DNA of 64,000 nucleotides from Paenibacillus fonticola DSM 21315. GTDB taxonomy: Bacteria > Bacillota > Bacilli > Paenibacillales > Paenibacillaceae. The stretch's first letter is position 1. Every line of letters starts with the position of its first letter. Under the pieces are notes generated by a model. It was not told where the DNA came from, made no database searches, and was given only the letters and a program-made list of their open reading frames with translations. Below are positions 8,108 through 17,789 of the stretch, one piece after another. Location: the NCBI RefSeq assembly GCF_000381905.1, contig NZ_KB907274.1, positions 1 to 64,000 of the forward strand, given 5' to 3'. The position numbers were made by a program, and so were the translations under genes.

Positions 8108-10324
8108 CTACGTAGTACGGTACATATTTCGAAACTCTCCTGGCGGAATGTCCTGAAACTTCTTGAATGCCCGATAAAATGAATTTACATTCTGATAACC
8201 GATTTGTTCTGCGATCGATTGAATCGAATCCTCTGTTTCCATTAACAGCTGCTTAGCCTGTTGCATTCTGATCTTCAGCACATAATCAACGAATTTTTCA
8301 CCCAGTTCCTCCTTAAATAAAAGGCTAAGGGCGCTTGGTTGTATTTTAAAAATATCGCTTACCCGGGATAGAGACAGGTCCGGATCGGCAAAATGCGCGT
8401 CGATATAACTTTTGGCCTGCTTTGCAATGCTGTGATGTCTTCTGGCCTGACGGTCCTCATCAACGCATGCCTCGAACATTGCCATAAGGCTTATGAACTG
8501 TTCCTGGAACTCATCCAGCGTTTCTACCGTCTCGTCCAGGTGGGCGAACCGATGCTGGAAGTCTTTTTTCCAACTCTCTTGAATGTTCGAAGATAGCGCG
8601 TTCACAGCCTTATCCATCCGCTTGACAAAAATATTTACAAATACAGTCATATCTTGCTTCTTAAAACGCATCTTGTTTAATTCGATGAAGATTTGGGTCA
8701 GCTTCTCCCGCCATTCGCTCTCATTCATTCTGAAGGATTGGACCACATGATCCAAAGCTTGCAGGTAGACGTAATTGTCCAGGCTTAATTTGCCGGCGCT
8801 TTTACGATTATCAATGATCGTTTTTGTGCCAAAAATCGTTTTCAATTCGACATTATTATGCGCATTGCGGTAAGAATCCGCGACGGTTTCGATAGAATCC
8901 GAATCGGCTCCAATCCCTATCGATATCGTCAGTTCCAAATGTTGATTAATCCACTTTTGAAACTCTTCCGCATAGGCCGCTGCCGTTTTGCTGCTGCGTT
9001 GATCCGTTGCAATATGCTGTATGACAAAAGCGATTCGATGCGGTTCCATCCAGACATGCCAAACAAATGAATGATGATTCTGCCCTAGATCGCGAAAGGC
9101 ACTCTCGATAATAAATTTGAGCAAATGCTGATCTTTGACCTTATATTTTTCAGTAAAGTCAGAATAATGATCAATTTCCACAACGATAACCCCTAACCGG
9201 TCATATACATCAGGCAGGTTCAAATCGGCAAGCTGTTGCTTGAATTCTTCGTCCGTTAAATGTAGATGGCCGGCCAGCAATTCGTGGAAAAGGCGCTGCT
9301 GCCGCAACAAACTGTCCTCCTTATGCAGATTGTCATAGTCCAAGGACCTTTTAATCAGATGATCCAGTGCCGTCTCTATAAAAGTAAATTCATTATTCGC
9401 ACCTTTAATGCCAAGCTCCTCACTCTTGCGGTTCGAAAACTGGCCTACCTTTTCCATAATGGAATGGATCGGTTTATAGTGCATATGCGTTATGATCGTA
9501 AAGCCGATCAATGCCAGTAAAATGATAAAGATCAAAATAAACATCCATACGCTAGAGAAGAGAGACAAAATATTATAACCGCTATCATAAGTGCCCTGAG
9601 ATACAAACTTCCAGCCTGTATAATCGGATTGAACCATAATCATCGCCGAACCGTTGTCCAACGCCGACTGGTTGTTGTCGTCGCCGTCCAATAGCAGAAC
9701 CGCATTGGAATCGCTTTCATTTAGTGAATTAACATAATCCATAAAAGAATCCTGGTATACATTTACTACAAAGGCACCACGAATTTCATCCCCCGTATAG
9801 GCAATTTTCACAAGCGAGACAACCTTCTGCTTGTCTTCGTTAAAATCGGAATAGGCGAACAATCGTGGGTCGTGCCAGTCCGTCGACTCTTTCTTGTTGT
9901 AGTTGAACATTAAAAATTTATCATCGCCAAAAGAGTCAATTGAATACGAACCCTGATCCGAAATAATCCGCTGCTCGGCCTCATTATACATATAGATCGT
10001 ATTGGAAAAAGGCAGAGCTAGACTCAATTCGATAATTTTCTTCTGCAGCATGAACTCGTCCACGGCATACTTGGGCCGGCTTGAGAAATACTCCTGAATA
10101 TCGTTATCCATTAACAATTTAGTAACTACATTGCGTTCAATTAACATCAGGTTAGCATCCAGATTGAAAACCATACGGTCCAATATCGCATGGTTTGTCT
10201 CCTTATACTTCTTCTCGGAGGCATTGTTTAAAACTAAGAAAATAATGAAGATCATCGAGGAAATGATGACGAAGAGAATCGGAGCATACGATAGAATCGT
10301 TCGATAATACCAGTTCATTTTCAT
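8108..10324 (-). CDS. Membrane-bound AraC-family transcriptional regulator
   Basis: 738-residue one-component regulator. It has an N-terminal membrane helix (ILFVIISSMIFIIFLVL), a roughly 240-residue extracytoplasmic sensor domain, a second helix (VWMFILIFIILLALIGFTII), a HAMP-like stretch and a central cytoplasmic domain. The C-terminal pair of AraC helix-turn-helix motifs reads LSLSRVSDIFKIQPSALSLL and IQSIAEQIGYQNVNSFYRAF. ATG 10324 is chosen because GGGAGA precedes it at good spacing; the longer start at 10351 has no ribosome binding site. Regulators of this architecture usually control the neighbouring sugar-transport genes, so the likely targets are the two transcription units downstream. 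Confidence 0.9.
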   Translation of the reverse strand: MKMNWYYRTILSYAPILFVIISSMIFIIFLVLNNASEKKYKETNHAILDRMVFNLDANLMLIERNVVTKLLMDNDIQEYFSSRPKYAVDEFMLQKKIIELSLALPFSNTIYMYNEAEQRIISDQGSYSIDSFGDDKFLMFNYNKKESTDWHDPRLFAYSDFNEDKQKVVSLVKIAYTGDEIRGAFVVNVYQDSFMDYVNSLNESDSNAVLLLDGDDNNQSALDNGSAMIMVQSDYTGWKFVSQGTYDSGYNILSLFSSVWMFILIFIILLALIGFTIITHMHYKPIHSIMEKVGQFSNRKSEELGIKGANNEFTFIETALDHLIKRSLDYDNLHKEDSLLRQQRLFHELLAGHLHLTDEEFKQQLADLNLPDVYDRLGVIVVEIDHYSDFTEKYKVKDQHLLKFIIESAFRDLGQNHHSFVWHVWMEPHRIAFVIQHIATDQRSSKTAAAYAEEFQKWINQHLELTISIGIGADSDSIETVADSYRNAHNNVELKTIFGTKTIIDNRKSAGKLSLDNYVYLQALDHVVQSFRMNESEWREKLTQIFIELNKMRFKKQDMTVFVNIFVKRMDKAVNALSSNIQESWKKDFQHRFAHLDETVETLDEFQEQFISLMAMFEACVDEDRQARRHHSIAKQAKSYIDAHFADPDLSLSRVSDIFKIQPSALSLLFKEELGEKFVDYVLKIRMQQAKQLLMETEDSIQSIAEQIGYQNVNSFYRAFKKFQDIPPGEFRNMYRTT

Positions 10325-10474
10325 AGAGCAAATCTCCCAAAACCGTTTCATAGATTATAAAAGAAAACTATCTCAGTTGTTAATTCACATTTTATTTGGG
10401 ATTACCCTTTTTTATGACTGGGCCATATATTCGCTACGAAGGCGTGTTTAACCTGCAAAATTTAAAAATTAAAG

Positions 10475-10535
10475 TATTTTGGGCCGCTATTTCTGGCGAG
10501 CTTTACGCGAACTTTACCCTTGGCGGCCCAAAATT
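10475..10535. repeat. Long inverted repeat with 11-bp GC-rich arms
   Basis: TTTTGGGCCGC at 10477-10487 is mirrored by GCGGCCCAAAA at 10523-10533 across a 35-base loop. It stands directly next to the IS-end-like element at 10540-10602 in a stretch without genes (10352-10639). Confidence 0.55.
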
Positions 10536-10539
10536 AAAA

Positions 10540-10602
10540 AGTGCCCCACTAGAATTCATCGGTCAACCAAGGGTTTTTCCAATGTTTATCTAGGGGTGCA
10601 CT
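10540..10602. mobile_element. 63-bp miniature element with IS-like ends
   Basis: The segment begins AGTGCCCCACTAGA and ends TCTAGGGGTGCACT, which are near-perfect inverted repeats of each other (one indel and one change). No coding capacity lies between. This looks like the solo ends left when a transposon deletes its interior. The parent IS is not identified. Confidence 0.4.
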
Positions 10603-10639
10603 GTAGATTTACATTAAAGCCGTTTTAAACCTGGGAGTT

Positions 10640-11134
10640 TTATTTAATATGAGTCTTCCAGCCTTTTTGTAGTTTTCGGATGTAAACAATTTGTCCAATA
10701 TGGTAAGCGTTATGCGTGGATATATTCCCTAATATCCCCCACCACTTTGCAGTCACTGGAAAGCCATTCACTTCACTTTCGACCTTTTCTTCAGTTAGTA
10801 GATCCTTCCATTGAAGCAGAACCACAAGAAGGCGCTCTTTTAAGTCCGCAAATCTTTTATTCTCCGGAACAATAAAGCTTTCATTGTTATCACTTAGTGG
10901 CGCAACAGCATTCACATGACATTTTTCGTACCTCTTTTGCCAAGTCTCATTCCAGTAAAGCAGATGTTGCACAATTTCAGCGATACTGTTACTTTCATCG
11001 TTGGGTTTCCAAAACGCTTCTTCCTCTGACAAGTTTGCTGCTGCTTCCGAAAATGGAACGTAAAAGCTTGGGTCGTTCGCATTTGCTAACAACTGATCGA
11101 CCAAAACATTTTTAGCATGAGATATATCAATCAC
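10640..11134 (-). CDS. DinB-family protein
   Basis: 164-residue four-helix DinB/YfiT-type protein, cytoplasmic. The family's metal-ligand histidines are visible in IVQHLLYWNETW (His near residue 57) and in STHNAYHIGQIVYIRKLQ near the C-terminus. Members are often thiol-dependent transferases, but many have no assigned reaction. The start is unclear: GTG 11134 sits only one base after GGGAG, and no ATG follows early in the frame. No operon partner. The gene has a lower GC content than the transport locus to its left. Confidence 0.8.
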   Translation of the reverse strand: MIDISHAKNVLVDQLLANANDPSFYVPFSEAAANLSEEEAFWKPNDESNSIAEIVQHLLYWNETWQKRYEKCHVNAVAPLSDNNESFIVPENKRFADLKERLLVVLLQWKDLLTEEKVESEVNGFPVTAKWWGILGNISTHNAYHIGQIVYIRKLQKGWKTHIK

Positions 11135-11236
11135 ACTCCCTATTAATTATATTTTTCTATTTCGATGACCTTTTGAGTTCTCCTGCTTCCTAAATATCAG
11201 CTGTATCCTTTACCGAAAACCCTATTAAATAACACC

Positions 11237-11276
11237 GGCTAGTTAAAGTTCTAAACAATAAGAACTTCAACTAGCC
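11237..11276 (-). terminator. Terminator-like hairpin after the stalk-domain protein gene
   Basis: Arms GGCTAGTTAAAGTTCT (11237-11252) and its mirror (11261-11276) form a 16-bp stem with one mismatch. It lies just after the stop at 11284 on the minus strand. The T-run is weak. Confidence 0.55.
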
Positions 11277-11283
11277 AATTACT

Positions 11284-12432
11284 TTATGGGGTTACAAGCT
11301 CATGGTGATGCCCCTCTAGCTCGATTCTATAATATCCAAACGTTGCTTTTCTTTCATCAGAGCTTAAATGACCAGAGCGTTGAAAGCCAAATGTAGTGAT
11401 GCCGTTATCATCAATTGGCCAATCATAGACCTGGGCTAATGTGTCAAAGCCATAATAAAATCCTGGCTTACCTAAATAATCAGATACCCATTGTCCATCT
11501 TTAAACGTTGCAGTTTTTAAATTGCTTGTTTCGTGCTCATTAGATATACCACGCTCATATCTCGTCATATAATAGACGTGGTTTTGATATGTTTTTACCG
11601 CCTTGATTGGTGCTTCTTCAATCGCTACCCTTGTAATCGCTTCTCCATCCACACGGTATAAAATAAATTGCTGCGTTGCAGCATAGTCATATTCCAAATA
11701 AAAATGTCCCATATCTGTTTTAAACCATATCCCCCCTAGGCGAACTGTATTCTTATCCTCAACTAATTCCTGATAAGCAAAAGGCTCGAAATAAGGGAGA
11801 TTATTGCTAACTAATAATTGATCATTTTCTTTAATTACTGTCATAAAACGGTCACTATAGACAATGGATTTTCCTTGGTATAGTAATTCATAAACGTGGG
11901 TCAGTTTAAGGTTTTCAAGCGCTGTGGCGTTAGCATCCCTAATTATAATTAAACTATAGGGTTGAATCTCTGCATTTTTTAAAAAGACTACTTTTTTATT
12001 AAAAGCCTCGCCAATATACCTTAAAGGAATATACGTCGAATTGTTATAAATGCTTACGGCCACATCCATTTCACTGGATTTTCCATTTACAGAAAGAGCC
12101 TTCTTTCCTATTTTCAAGGTCATGGTTTTATCCGCGTATTTAATGGTAATCGACTGAGTCTTAGTGTTAAAATCTACCTTTGCACCAAACCCCTCCGAAA
12201 TAAAACGAAGCGGTACTAATGTTCCGCCGTCTTTAACAATCGGCTGTACGCCTGATACCCTCTGCCCATTAATAAAAGCCATCGAGCTCTCAGGAGATAG
12301 AATCATACTATTTTTCAGGTCTTTTTCTGTTACATCTTCATAATAGTCACGAGGATTTTCCGCGTAAGCCGCATAATCAAAAGCAAAGAACAATGTAAAA
12401 GTGAATAATGGGAGGATCATTTTTAATTTCAT
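11284..12432 (-). CDS. Secreted protein with copper-amine-oxidase N-terminal stalk domain
   Basis: 382 residues with a signal peptide (FTFTLFFAFDYAAYA). The Cu_amine_oxidN1 stalk domain, about residues 50-160, shows its two diagnostic repeats: GGTLVPLRFISEGFGAKV and NSTYIPLRYIGEAFNKKV. The C-terminal 220 residues are beta-rich (repeated YxxxW/F and Tyr-rich strands), resemble a propeller-like repeat and have no assignable function. Stalk domains of this kind are common in extracellular Bacillales proteins and do not imply amine oxidase activity. The gene is monocistronic. Confidence 0.8.
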   Translation of the reverse strand: MKLKMILPLFTFTLFFAFDYAAYAENPRDYYEDVTEKDLKNSMILSPESSMAFINGQRVSGVQPIVKDGGTLVPLRFISEGFGAKVDFNTKTQSITIKYADKTMTLKIGKKALSVNGKSSEMDVAVSIYNNSTYIPLRYIGEAFNKKVVFLKNAEIQPYSLIIIRDANATALENLKLTHVYELLYQGKSIVYSDRFMTVIKENDQLLVSNNLPYFEPFAYQELVEDKNTVRLGGIWFKTDMGHFYLEYDYAATQQFILYRVDGEAITRVAIEEAPIKAVKTYQNHVYYMTRYERGISNEHETSNLKTATFKDGQWVSDYLGKPGFYYGFDTLAQVYDWPIDDNGITTFGFQRSGHLSSDERKATFGYYRIELEGHHHELVTP

Positions 12433-12494
12433 TACTACACCTCTCGATAATGATTTTCTTATTTATTCCGTTAAATGGTCCTTTAGGCAAAGCT

Positions 12495-12743
12495 CTATAT
12501 TCCACAATGGTATAAATACAAATTACCTTCGGACAATTTATCATCTCGATTATAAACTATCTTTTCATAATGGCCGGATTTTACCCCATCCCCATCCTCC
12601 GTCATAGCAAATTCTCCTATAAGCTCTAATACGGCCGGTGAGTTTAGAAATAAATCTCTCCAAGCGGAAAATATGCATTTTAAGGTGTCGCTAATGTATA
12701 GAATAATATCATCGTGTATCACCACACTATCAATAACAGTCAC
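12495..12743 (-). CDS. Small hypothetical protein or gene remnant
   Basis: 82 codons from GTG 12743. The composition is protein-like (ISDTLKCIFSAWRDLFLNSP; acidic MTEDGDGVKSGHYEKIVYN). The same frame stays open further upstream to a TAG without an ATG, and no ribosome binding site is visible. It may be the C-terminal piece of a lost gene. No family is recognised. Confidence 0.3.
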   Translation of the reverse strand: MTVIDSVVIHDDIILYISDTLKCIFSAWRDLFLNSPAVLELIGEFAMTEDGDGVKSGHYEKIVYNRDDKLSEGNLYLYHCGI

Positions 12744-12888
12744 TTTTTTCGATGAATAAGACTTTGAAAAGTAGTTCTAAAAATCATAGGATAAATTCCC
12801 TATTTATAGTAGACTATATGTAAAAATATAGTGGATTACAACACTAGTAAAGAAACAATTCATGAAATAAAAAAATGGAGGGATTATC

Positions 12889-13233
12889 TTGTCACAAATA
12901 TTAAAATGGCTTGGTTACATTTCTATTGTTGGTGGAATTATTCTAGGTATTATATATGGGTTCAAAAGTGGTGCTCTTGCTGAAGCTTTAGGCATTTATG
13001 ACGATTCATTCCGCTGGGGTATTGCTATTACCTGGTGGATTAGCGGAGCTGTATCGGGGATACTATTCATTGCATTCAGCATGATGATTGAATTACTAGA
13101 TGAGAACAACGCATATCTAAGAGAATTGCTACATCGTACTCATGAAGAATCAACTCCTAAAGGTAAGCCACTAGGGAAGTCAAAATCCTCCTTAAGTTCA
13201 TTGCGTGGATATAAAATGGGGAATAGTGAATAA
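12889..13233 (+). CDS. Small hypothetical membrane protein
   Basis: 114 residues, starting at TTG 12889 seven bases after TGGAGGG. Two membrane helices are visible (LGYISIVGGIILGIIYGF and ITWWISGAVSGILFIAFSMM), joined by a short acidic loop. A charged cytoplasmic tail follows, rich in Lys, Ser and Glu. No family is assigned. It stands 46 bases before the SRAP gene on the same strand and may be co-transcribed with it. Confidence 0.7.
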   Translation: MSQILKWLGYISIVGGIILGIIYGFKSGALAEALGIYDDSFRWGIAITWWISGAVSGILFIAFSMMIELLDENNAYLRELLHRTHEESTPKGKPLGKSKSSLSSLRGYKMGNSE

Positions 13234-13279
13234 ATATATCGATTTACAATAACTTTAAAACGTTGAGGAGGCCTAGTTC

Positions 13280-13966
13280 ATGTGCGGACGTTTTACAATC
13301 ACAGTTCCTTACTCAGACCTATTGATACGATACTACATTGATGAAGACACCAATATTAATTATGTACCGTCGTATAACGCGGCCCCTATGCAATATATAC
13401 CGTCAGTCGTCCGCGGCAAAAATGGAAACCGCATAGGCGTTCTCCGCTGGGGTTTAGTACCCTCGTGGGCAAAAGACGATAAAGGTGGAAGTAAAATGAT
13501 AAATGCGCGATCAGAAACGCTCACGGAGAAGCCGTCTTTTAAACGATTGATCGCGTCCCGCCGTTGTATCATTCCTGCTGATGGCTTTTATGAGTGGCAG
13601 CAGCGAGGAATGTCAAAACAGCCATTTCGTATCACTTTGAAGGACGAGAGCCTCTTTTCCTTTGCTGGGCTTTACGATATATGGACAAACCAGGAAGGCA
13701 ACAAGCTGGCTACCTGTACAATCATCACAACAGAGCCGAATAGCCTTATGGCAGACATCCATAACCGGATGCCAGTTATACTTCACAAAGAAAATGAAGC
13801 CGAATGGGTGGATCGCGATAATAAAGATGTACCGGCCCTTCTGAAACTGTTAAGGCCATATGAAGCAGATAAAATGAGAGCTTATCCCGTATCATCTGCA
13901 GTAGGGAACGTGAGGAACAATTCTGTTGAGCTGCTGGAAGATACAACGCCTACCGATATAGATTAG
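13280..13966 (+). CDS. SRAP-family peptidase (YedK/HMCES type)
   Basis: 228-residue SOS-response-associated peptidase. Members of this family form a thiazolidine DNA-protein crosslink with abasic sites in single-stranded DNA through the N-terminal cysteine. All key positions are present: Cys2 in MCGRFTI (exposed after Met removal), Asn in INARSET, Glu in GFYEW and His in HNRMPVIL. Length and motif order match the family. A strong GAGGAGG precedes ATG 13280. Confidence 0.95.
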   Translation: MCGRFTITVPYSDLLIRYYIDEDTNINYVPSYNAAPMQYIPSVVRGKNGNRIGVLRWGLVPSWAKDDKGGSKMINARSETLTEKPSFKRLIASRRCIIPADGFYEWQQRGMSKQPFRITLKDESLFSFAGLYDIWTNQEGNKLATCTIITTEPNSLMADIHNRMPVILHKENEAEWVDRDNKDVPALLKLLRPYEADKMRAYPVSSAVGNVRNNSVELLEDTTPTDID

Positions 13967-14013
13967 TGGGTTTCTCAAGTTTTCAAGATAATTAAAACTT
14001 TATGGCAACGCAT

Positions 14014-14193
14014 TTACAGTAACTCAAAATATGTGGCACTTTGAATCATTGGTGTACAGTCATTATATTCTGGCAGCTCAATTTCAAATATAAAGTCTCT
14101 CTGTATGATGTATGGCTTCAGCCTGCTATTGCATTCCTCAAATTTTCCGATCTTTCGCGAAGCAACATTGTATCTGATGTATCTATTATCCCG
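14014..14193 (-). pseudogene. C-terminal gene remnant, unidentified
   Basis: A 59-codon frame ending at TAA 14014-14016 has protein-like content (IIQRDFIFEIELPEYNDC, MIQSATYFELL). It begins after consecutive TAG and TGA codons and has no start or ribosome binding site. It fills most of the gap between the SRAP gene and the response regulator. Probably the tail of a gene whose 5' part is lost. Confidence 0.25.
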
Positions 14194-14256
14194 CTATCAC
14201 ATATCTCGTAGTGTGGATGGACAACACAAAATATTTCTTGGGAGCATTGTTCCATC

Positions 14257-15966
14257 CTATTGTTTACAACAACTTGATTTAGCTCTTATCACTTGGGAAT
14301 CTCTATACTCTTGTGGCGAGCAGCCTGTTGAACTCTTGAAGAATCTCGTAAAAGAGGTAGCCGTCTCATAGCCGACTTGTCTTGCAATTTCATTTATTTT
14401 GATGTTTTCGTTGACTAACAATTCCTTGGCTCTTTGTATTCTGACTGCATCAATAAATTCAGTTAAGTTTTTTTTCGTTTCTTGTTTAAAAATTCTTGAT
14501 AAATAAGATGGATTTAAGTACACCTGTTCCGACAATCTAACTAGAGACAAATCTTCTCCAAGATGTGCAACGATAAAATCTTGTATAAACGAGATCACAT
14601 TATCGGCTCTTCTTTTCTGTTCTATTTTCTGCAAATCAAAAAAACATACCGATAACTTTCTGATGTAAGCAGCGGCATCGGCCCAACTATAAAAATTAGA
14701 AGTGTTCACCAGTCGGATTTCTCCTAATTTAACTTTATCGCGTAATCCCCACCGATTCATATATGATAATAAATACATAGAAATAGAACAGTATACTTGC
14801 TGAGCGACTAAATTATTTTTATTTTGCACATAGCTTAATGGCTGTAAAATTTTTTCCAACTCTTCAAAATACTTTTCTCTCTGTCCCGATTCTAAGTATT
14901 GCTCCAGAAAAGTAAACATACTTGATGTAGCTAGTGCTAGTAATTTTTGCTCTGCTTCATATTCTGCATCGTCAATACATTCCGTACTGACCTCTGGCAG
15001 CTCGTTTTGATCCACTTCATTATCTACTAATAATATGGTATCCTCCGTGCCAATTCGGTAATTCAATAGCGAATGTAAGGCCGCATATTGCTTAGCTACA
15101 TCATTCCATTGCGTTGGCTTACTTCCTACAGTGAAGCTAATGGCATGATTCAGCTTATCTTGACAGCTTTGCTGAATGGATTCCAGCATTCCTTTTAAGT
15201 AATGCAACGTCTGCTCGTAATCCCCCATCACCGTACTATTTTCAAATTCCTTCGGTTGAATAAGGATCGAAAACTTAAAAGTCTCATCCAAAATAATGAC
15301 ACTTTTTAAATTATAAGAAAGATATCTCTTAATGATTTGCCGTACGGAATACACTTGCTGAATTTTTTGCAGATAGTTATTTTCCTCAATCGTAAGATCT
15401 AATTTTCCTACAACAAGAATAACGGGAACATCTACAGTAATCGGTAATGAGAGCTGATCAAACTGTTCCTTTGTCGCTTGTACAACCGAATCTCCCTTTA
15501 ACAAACCGAGCAAATAACCTTCTTGAAACAGTTCTAATGCCATATGAATTTTTTCTTTGGCTTCTCGTATTAAATCTCCCGTCTTGATTTCTTTTCGAAT
15601 TTTGGACACGGTATCCTCTACAACCTGTATGACCTTATCAATATCCTCAATCTTAAGAATATAGCTTACATCAGGATGTTGGATCGCCTTATAAATATAA
15701 CTAAATTCACTATGGCCTGTTAAAAAAATGATTTTACATTGTGGCCACTGCTTAAATATTTCATCCATTAGTTGCAAACCATTTATATTCGGCATATCAA
15801 TATCCGTTAGAACAATATCCATACGTGTTCGATGCAGCCATTCAATCGCTTCTTCACCGCTATAAGCTTTATACACATCTAGTGCTAAGTGCTCCATCCC
15901 TCTAAAAACTTCAAATAGATGATTAACTATGATTTCTTCGTTATCAACAATTAAAAGTCTTAACAT
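14257..15966 (-). CDS. Two-component response regulator, AraC output (YesN type)
   Basis: 569 residues. The N-terminal receiver domain has acidic pocket Asp-Asn-Glu at 8-10 and phospho-acceptor Asp55 in LTDIDMPNING. A roughly 300-residue linker domain follows, then two AraC helix-turn-helix motifs at the C-terminus (LVRLSEQVYLNPSYLSRIF and IARQVGYETATSFTRFFK). It follows its kinase by two bases, so translation is probably coupled. By position it should activate the arabino-oligosaccharide transport genes upstream and perhaps the divergent arabinofuranosidase. Confidence 0.93.
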   Translation of the reverse strand: MLRLLIVDNEEIIVNHLFEVFRGMEHLALDVYKAYSGEEAIEWLHRTRMDIVLTDIDMPNINGLQLMDEIFKQWPQCKIIFLTGHSEFSYIYKAIQHPDVSYILKIEDIDKVIQVVEDTVSKIRKEIKTGDLIREAKEKIHMALELFQEGYLLGLLKGDSVVQATKEQFDQLSLPITVDVPVILVVGKLDLTIEENNYLQKIQQVYSVRQIIKRYLSYNLKSVIILDETFKFSILIQPKEFENSTVMGDYEQTLHYLKGMLESIQQSCQDKLNHAISFTVGSKPTQWNDVAKQYAALHSLLNYRIGTEDTILLVDNEVDQNELPEVSTECIDDAEYEAEQKLLALATSSMFTFLEQYLESGQREKYFEELEKILQPLSYVQNKNNLVAQQVYCSISMYLLSYMNRWGLRDKVKLGEIRLVNTSNFYSWADAAAYIRKLSVCFFDLQKIEQKRRADNVISFIQDFIVAHLGEDLSLVRLSEQVYLNPSYLSRIFKQETKKNLTEFIDAVRIQRAKELLVNENIKINEIARQVGYETATSFTRFFKSSTGCSPQEYRDSQVIRAKSSCCKQ

Positions 15967-15968
15967 GG

Positions 15969-17678
15969 CTATTCCCTCATTTTAGGATTAATTTGTAATT
16001 TGACTTTTAATCCACCCAGTCCACTTCTCTCTACTTGCAATCCATAATCTTCACCATAGATCAACTGTACTCTTCGATGTATATTGTTCAACCCAGATGA
16101 TTCACTGCTATGCACCTGAATGAACTGCTTTTGTAAATCCTGTAGTTTTTCATCTGTTAATTGTTTTCCATTATCCTCAACAACTATCGTTAATTTATGT
16201 TCAATCAATTGAAAATAAACTAAAATAGTAGCCGGTCCCTTTGAATGCTCGACCGCATATTTAAATGCATTTTCAATAATGGGTTGGACAATTAATCTTG
16301 GGACTTTCATCTCCTTAAATTGAACAGGACAACTTTCAAAATCAACTGATAATTTACTCGGGTAACGCATTAGCTGGATATCCGTATACGTTCGCGCATG
16401 TTCGATTTCCTCATATAAAGGAATAGAATCAGCATCATTTTTTGTAATAAACTGAAAATACTCCCCTAATAGCTTTGTGAAAGGAATTAAGTTCTCGTCC
16501 TTTACTTTCGCCATAGTATTTATTAAAAAAAAGCTATTATATAAGAAGTGGGGACTAATTTGAGATTGAAGATGCTTTAATTCAGCTTTTTGTTCTAGAA
16601 TTTTGTGTTTATACACTTGATCGATTAAATTCGATACATTTTGAACCATAGAATTAAAGCCTTTGTTTAAGTAATCAAATTCATTGTTTTGGTTCACTTC
16701 CATTTTGACATTGAAATTGCCTTTTTCAACACTACGGAACGATTTGACAAGCTCCTTCATAGGACGTTGAATTAATTTATAGGTATAAGCATAAATAAAA
16801 ACGACAAGGACGAGCACTGCACCAGTAAATACCCATAGCCATACATAAAATTCTTTTGTCGGAACCAAAACAACATCTTTGGGTATGAATCTAAATAACA
16901 CCATATTTAAGTACTCAGATTTCTCTGCAATGATGAAGGCATCACCGTAGCTCATGACTTCACCAATTTTGATAACGCTTTCATCTCTTGTGAATGAATT
17001 AACGACTTCATCAAATAATTGATCCTCATCACTATGAATCGTTAATCCATTCGTTATGTCTAACAAAATGGATCTGCTATCTGGATAGGTATCAAACTGT
17101 TTTAAAGCTTCGCGAAATACCGATGTATTTAATTCGATTTCGATCATATATAAGGGGCTTAACCCCATATTTCCGGTTAAAAACGTTGTTAGATGAAGGC
17201 TGCCATTATACATTAATAATTGAGCACCCTTCATCCCCTCAGGTATTCTTAATGTTTCGAACTTATCGGTATCCAAAACGTTTACGGATTTTTTCGAGGA
17301 AATCGTTTTTTGTATTGGGTAAATATGTGCACTCACATTTGAAATATACGCATTACTGTTATGAATGGATACTAAACGATGATGTAATTTCCTCATACTT
17401 TCCATCGTTTCATATTCATCCATAATGGAGTATCTAATCGCAAGTTTATTTAAGTCCTCATCGTTCAATACATCATATTGTAATATTTTTATACGATCTA
17501 TTTCTGCCTCTAGACCCTCCAGATAAAAGGTCACCTGGGCTGTCGTTGATTTGAAAATTTCATCTTTAACCGTTTTCAAGCTCCAGTTGTACATATAGAT
17601 CCCTAAGGAAGCAATGACCAAGATCGCAGCTAAAAATGTAGCAATTAATTTAACAAATATGCTGGATTTAATCGTCAC
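15969..17678 (-). CDS. Sensor histidine kinase (YesM type)
   Basis: About 569 residues. N-terminal membrane helix (FVKLIATFLAAILVIASLGI), roughly 230-residue extracytoplasmic sensor, second helix (LWVFTGAVLVLVVFIYAYTY), HAMP, and a His_kinase domain with phospho-acceptor His in SQISPHFLYNSFF. The C-terminal ATPase has N-box IIENAFKYAVEHS and G-box VVEDNGKQL. The start is ambiguous: GTG 17678 overlaps the AAAGGAGGGAGTG ribosome binding site, whereas an ATT codon six bases later has ideal spacing. It partners the response regulator downstream and probably senses the sugar or the loaded binding protein. Confidence 0.92.
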   Translation of the reverse strand: MTIKSSIFVKLIATFLAAILVIASLGIYMYNWSLKTVKDEIFKSTTAQVTFYLEGLEAEIDRIKILQYDVLNDEDLNKLAIRYSIMDEYETMESMRKLHHRLVSIHNSNAYISNVSAHIYPIQKTISSKKSVNVLDTDKFETLRIPEGMKGAQLLMYNGSLHLTTFLTGNMGLSPLYMIEIELNTSVFREALKQFDTYPDSRSILLDITNGLTIHSDEDQLFDEVVNSFTRDESVIKIGEVMSYGDAFIIAEKSEYLNMVLFRFIPKDVVLVPTKEFYVWLWVFTGAVLVLVVFIYAYTYKLIQRPMKELVKSFRSVEKGNFNVKMEVNQNNEFDYLNKGFNSMVQNVSNLIDQVYKHKILEQKAELKHLQSQISPHFLYNSFFLINTMAKVKDENLIPFTKLLGEYFQFITKNDADSIPLYEEIEHARTYTDIQLMRYPSKLSVDFESCPVQFKEMKVPRLIVQPIIENAFKYAVEHSKGPATILVYFQLIEHKLTIVVEDNGKQLTDEKLQDLQKQFIQVHSSESSGLNNIHRRVQLIYGEDYGLQVERSGLGGLKVKLQINPKMRE

Positions 17679-17789
17679 TCCCTCCTTTATACCAAACCTT
17701 TTAATACATTCTAACAAAAACTCTATCGCAACATATTATTTTTTTATTAATCATAGCATAGAGCAATAAATAAGATAAACATTATATCA

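Noticed and set aside
14105-14371. 88-codon plus-strand frame
   Set aside because: Antisense to the end of the response regulator and to a minus-strand remnant.
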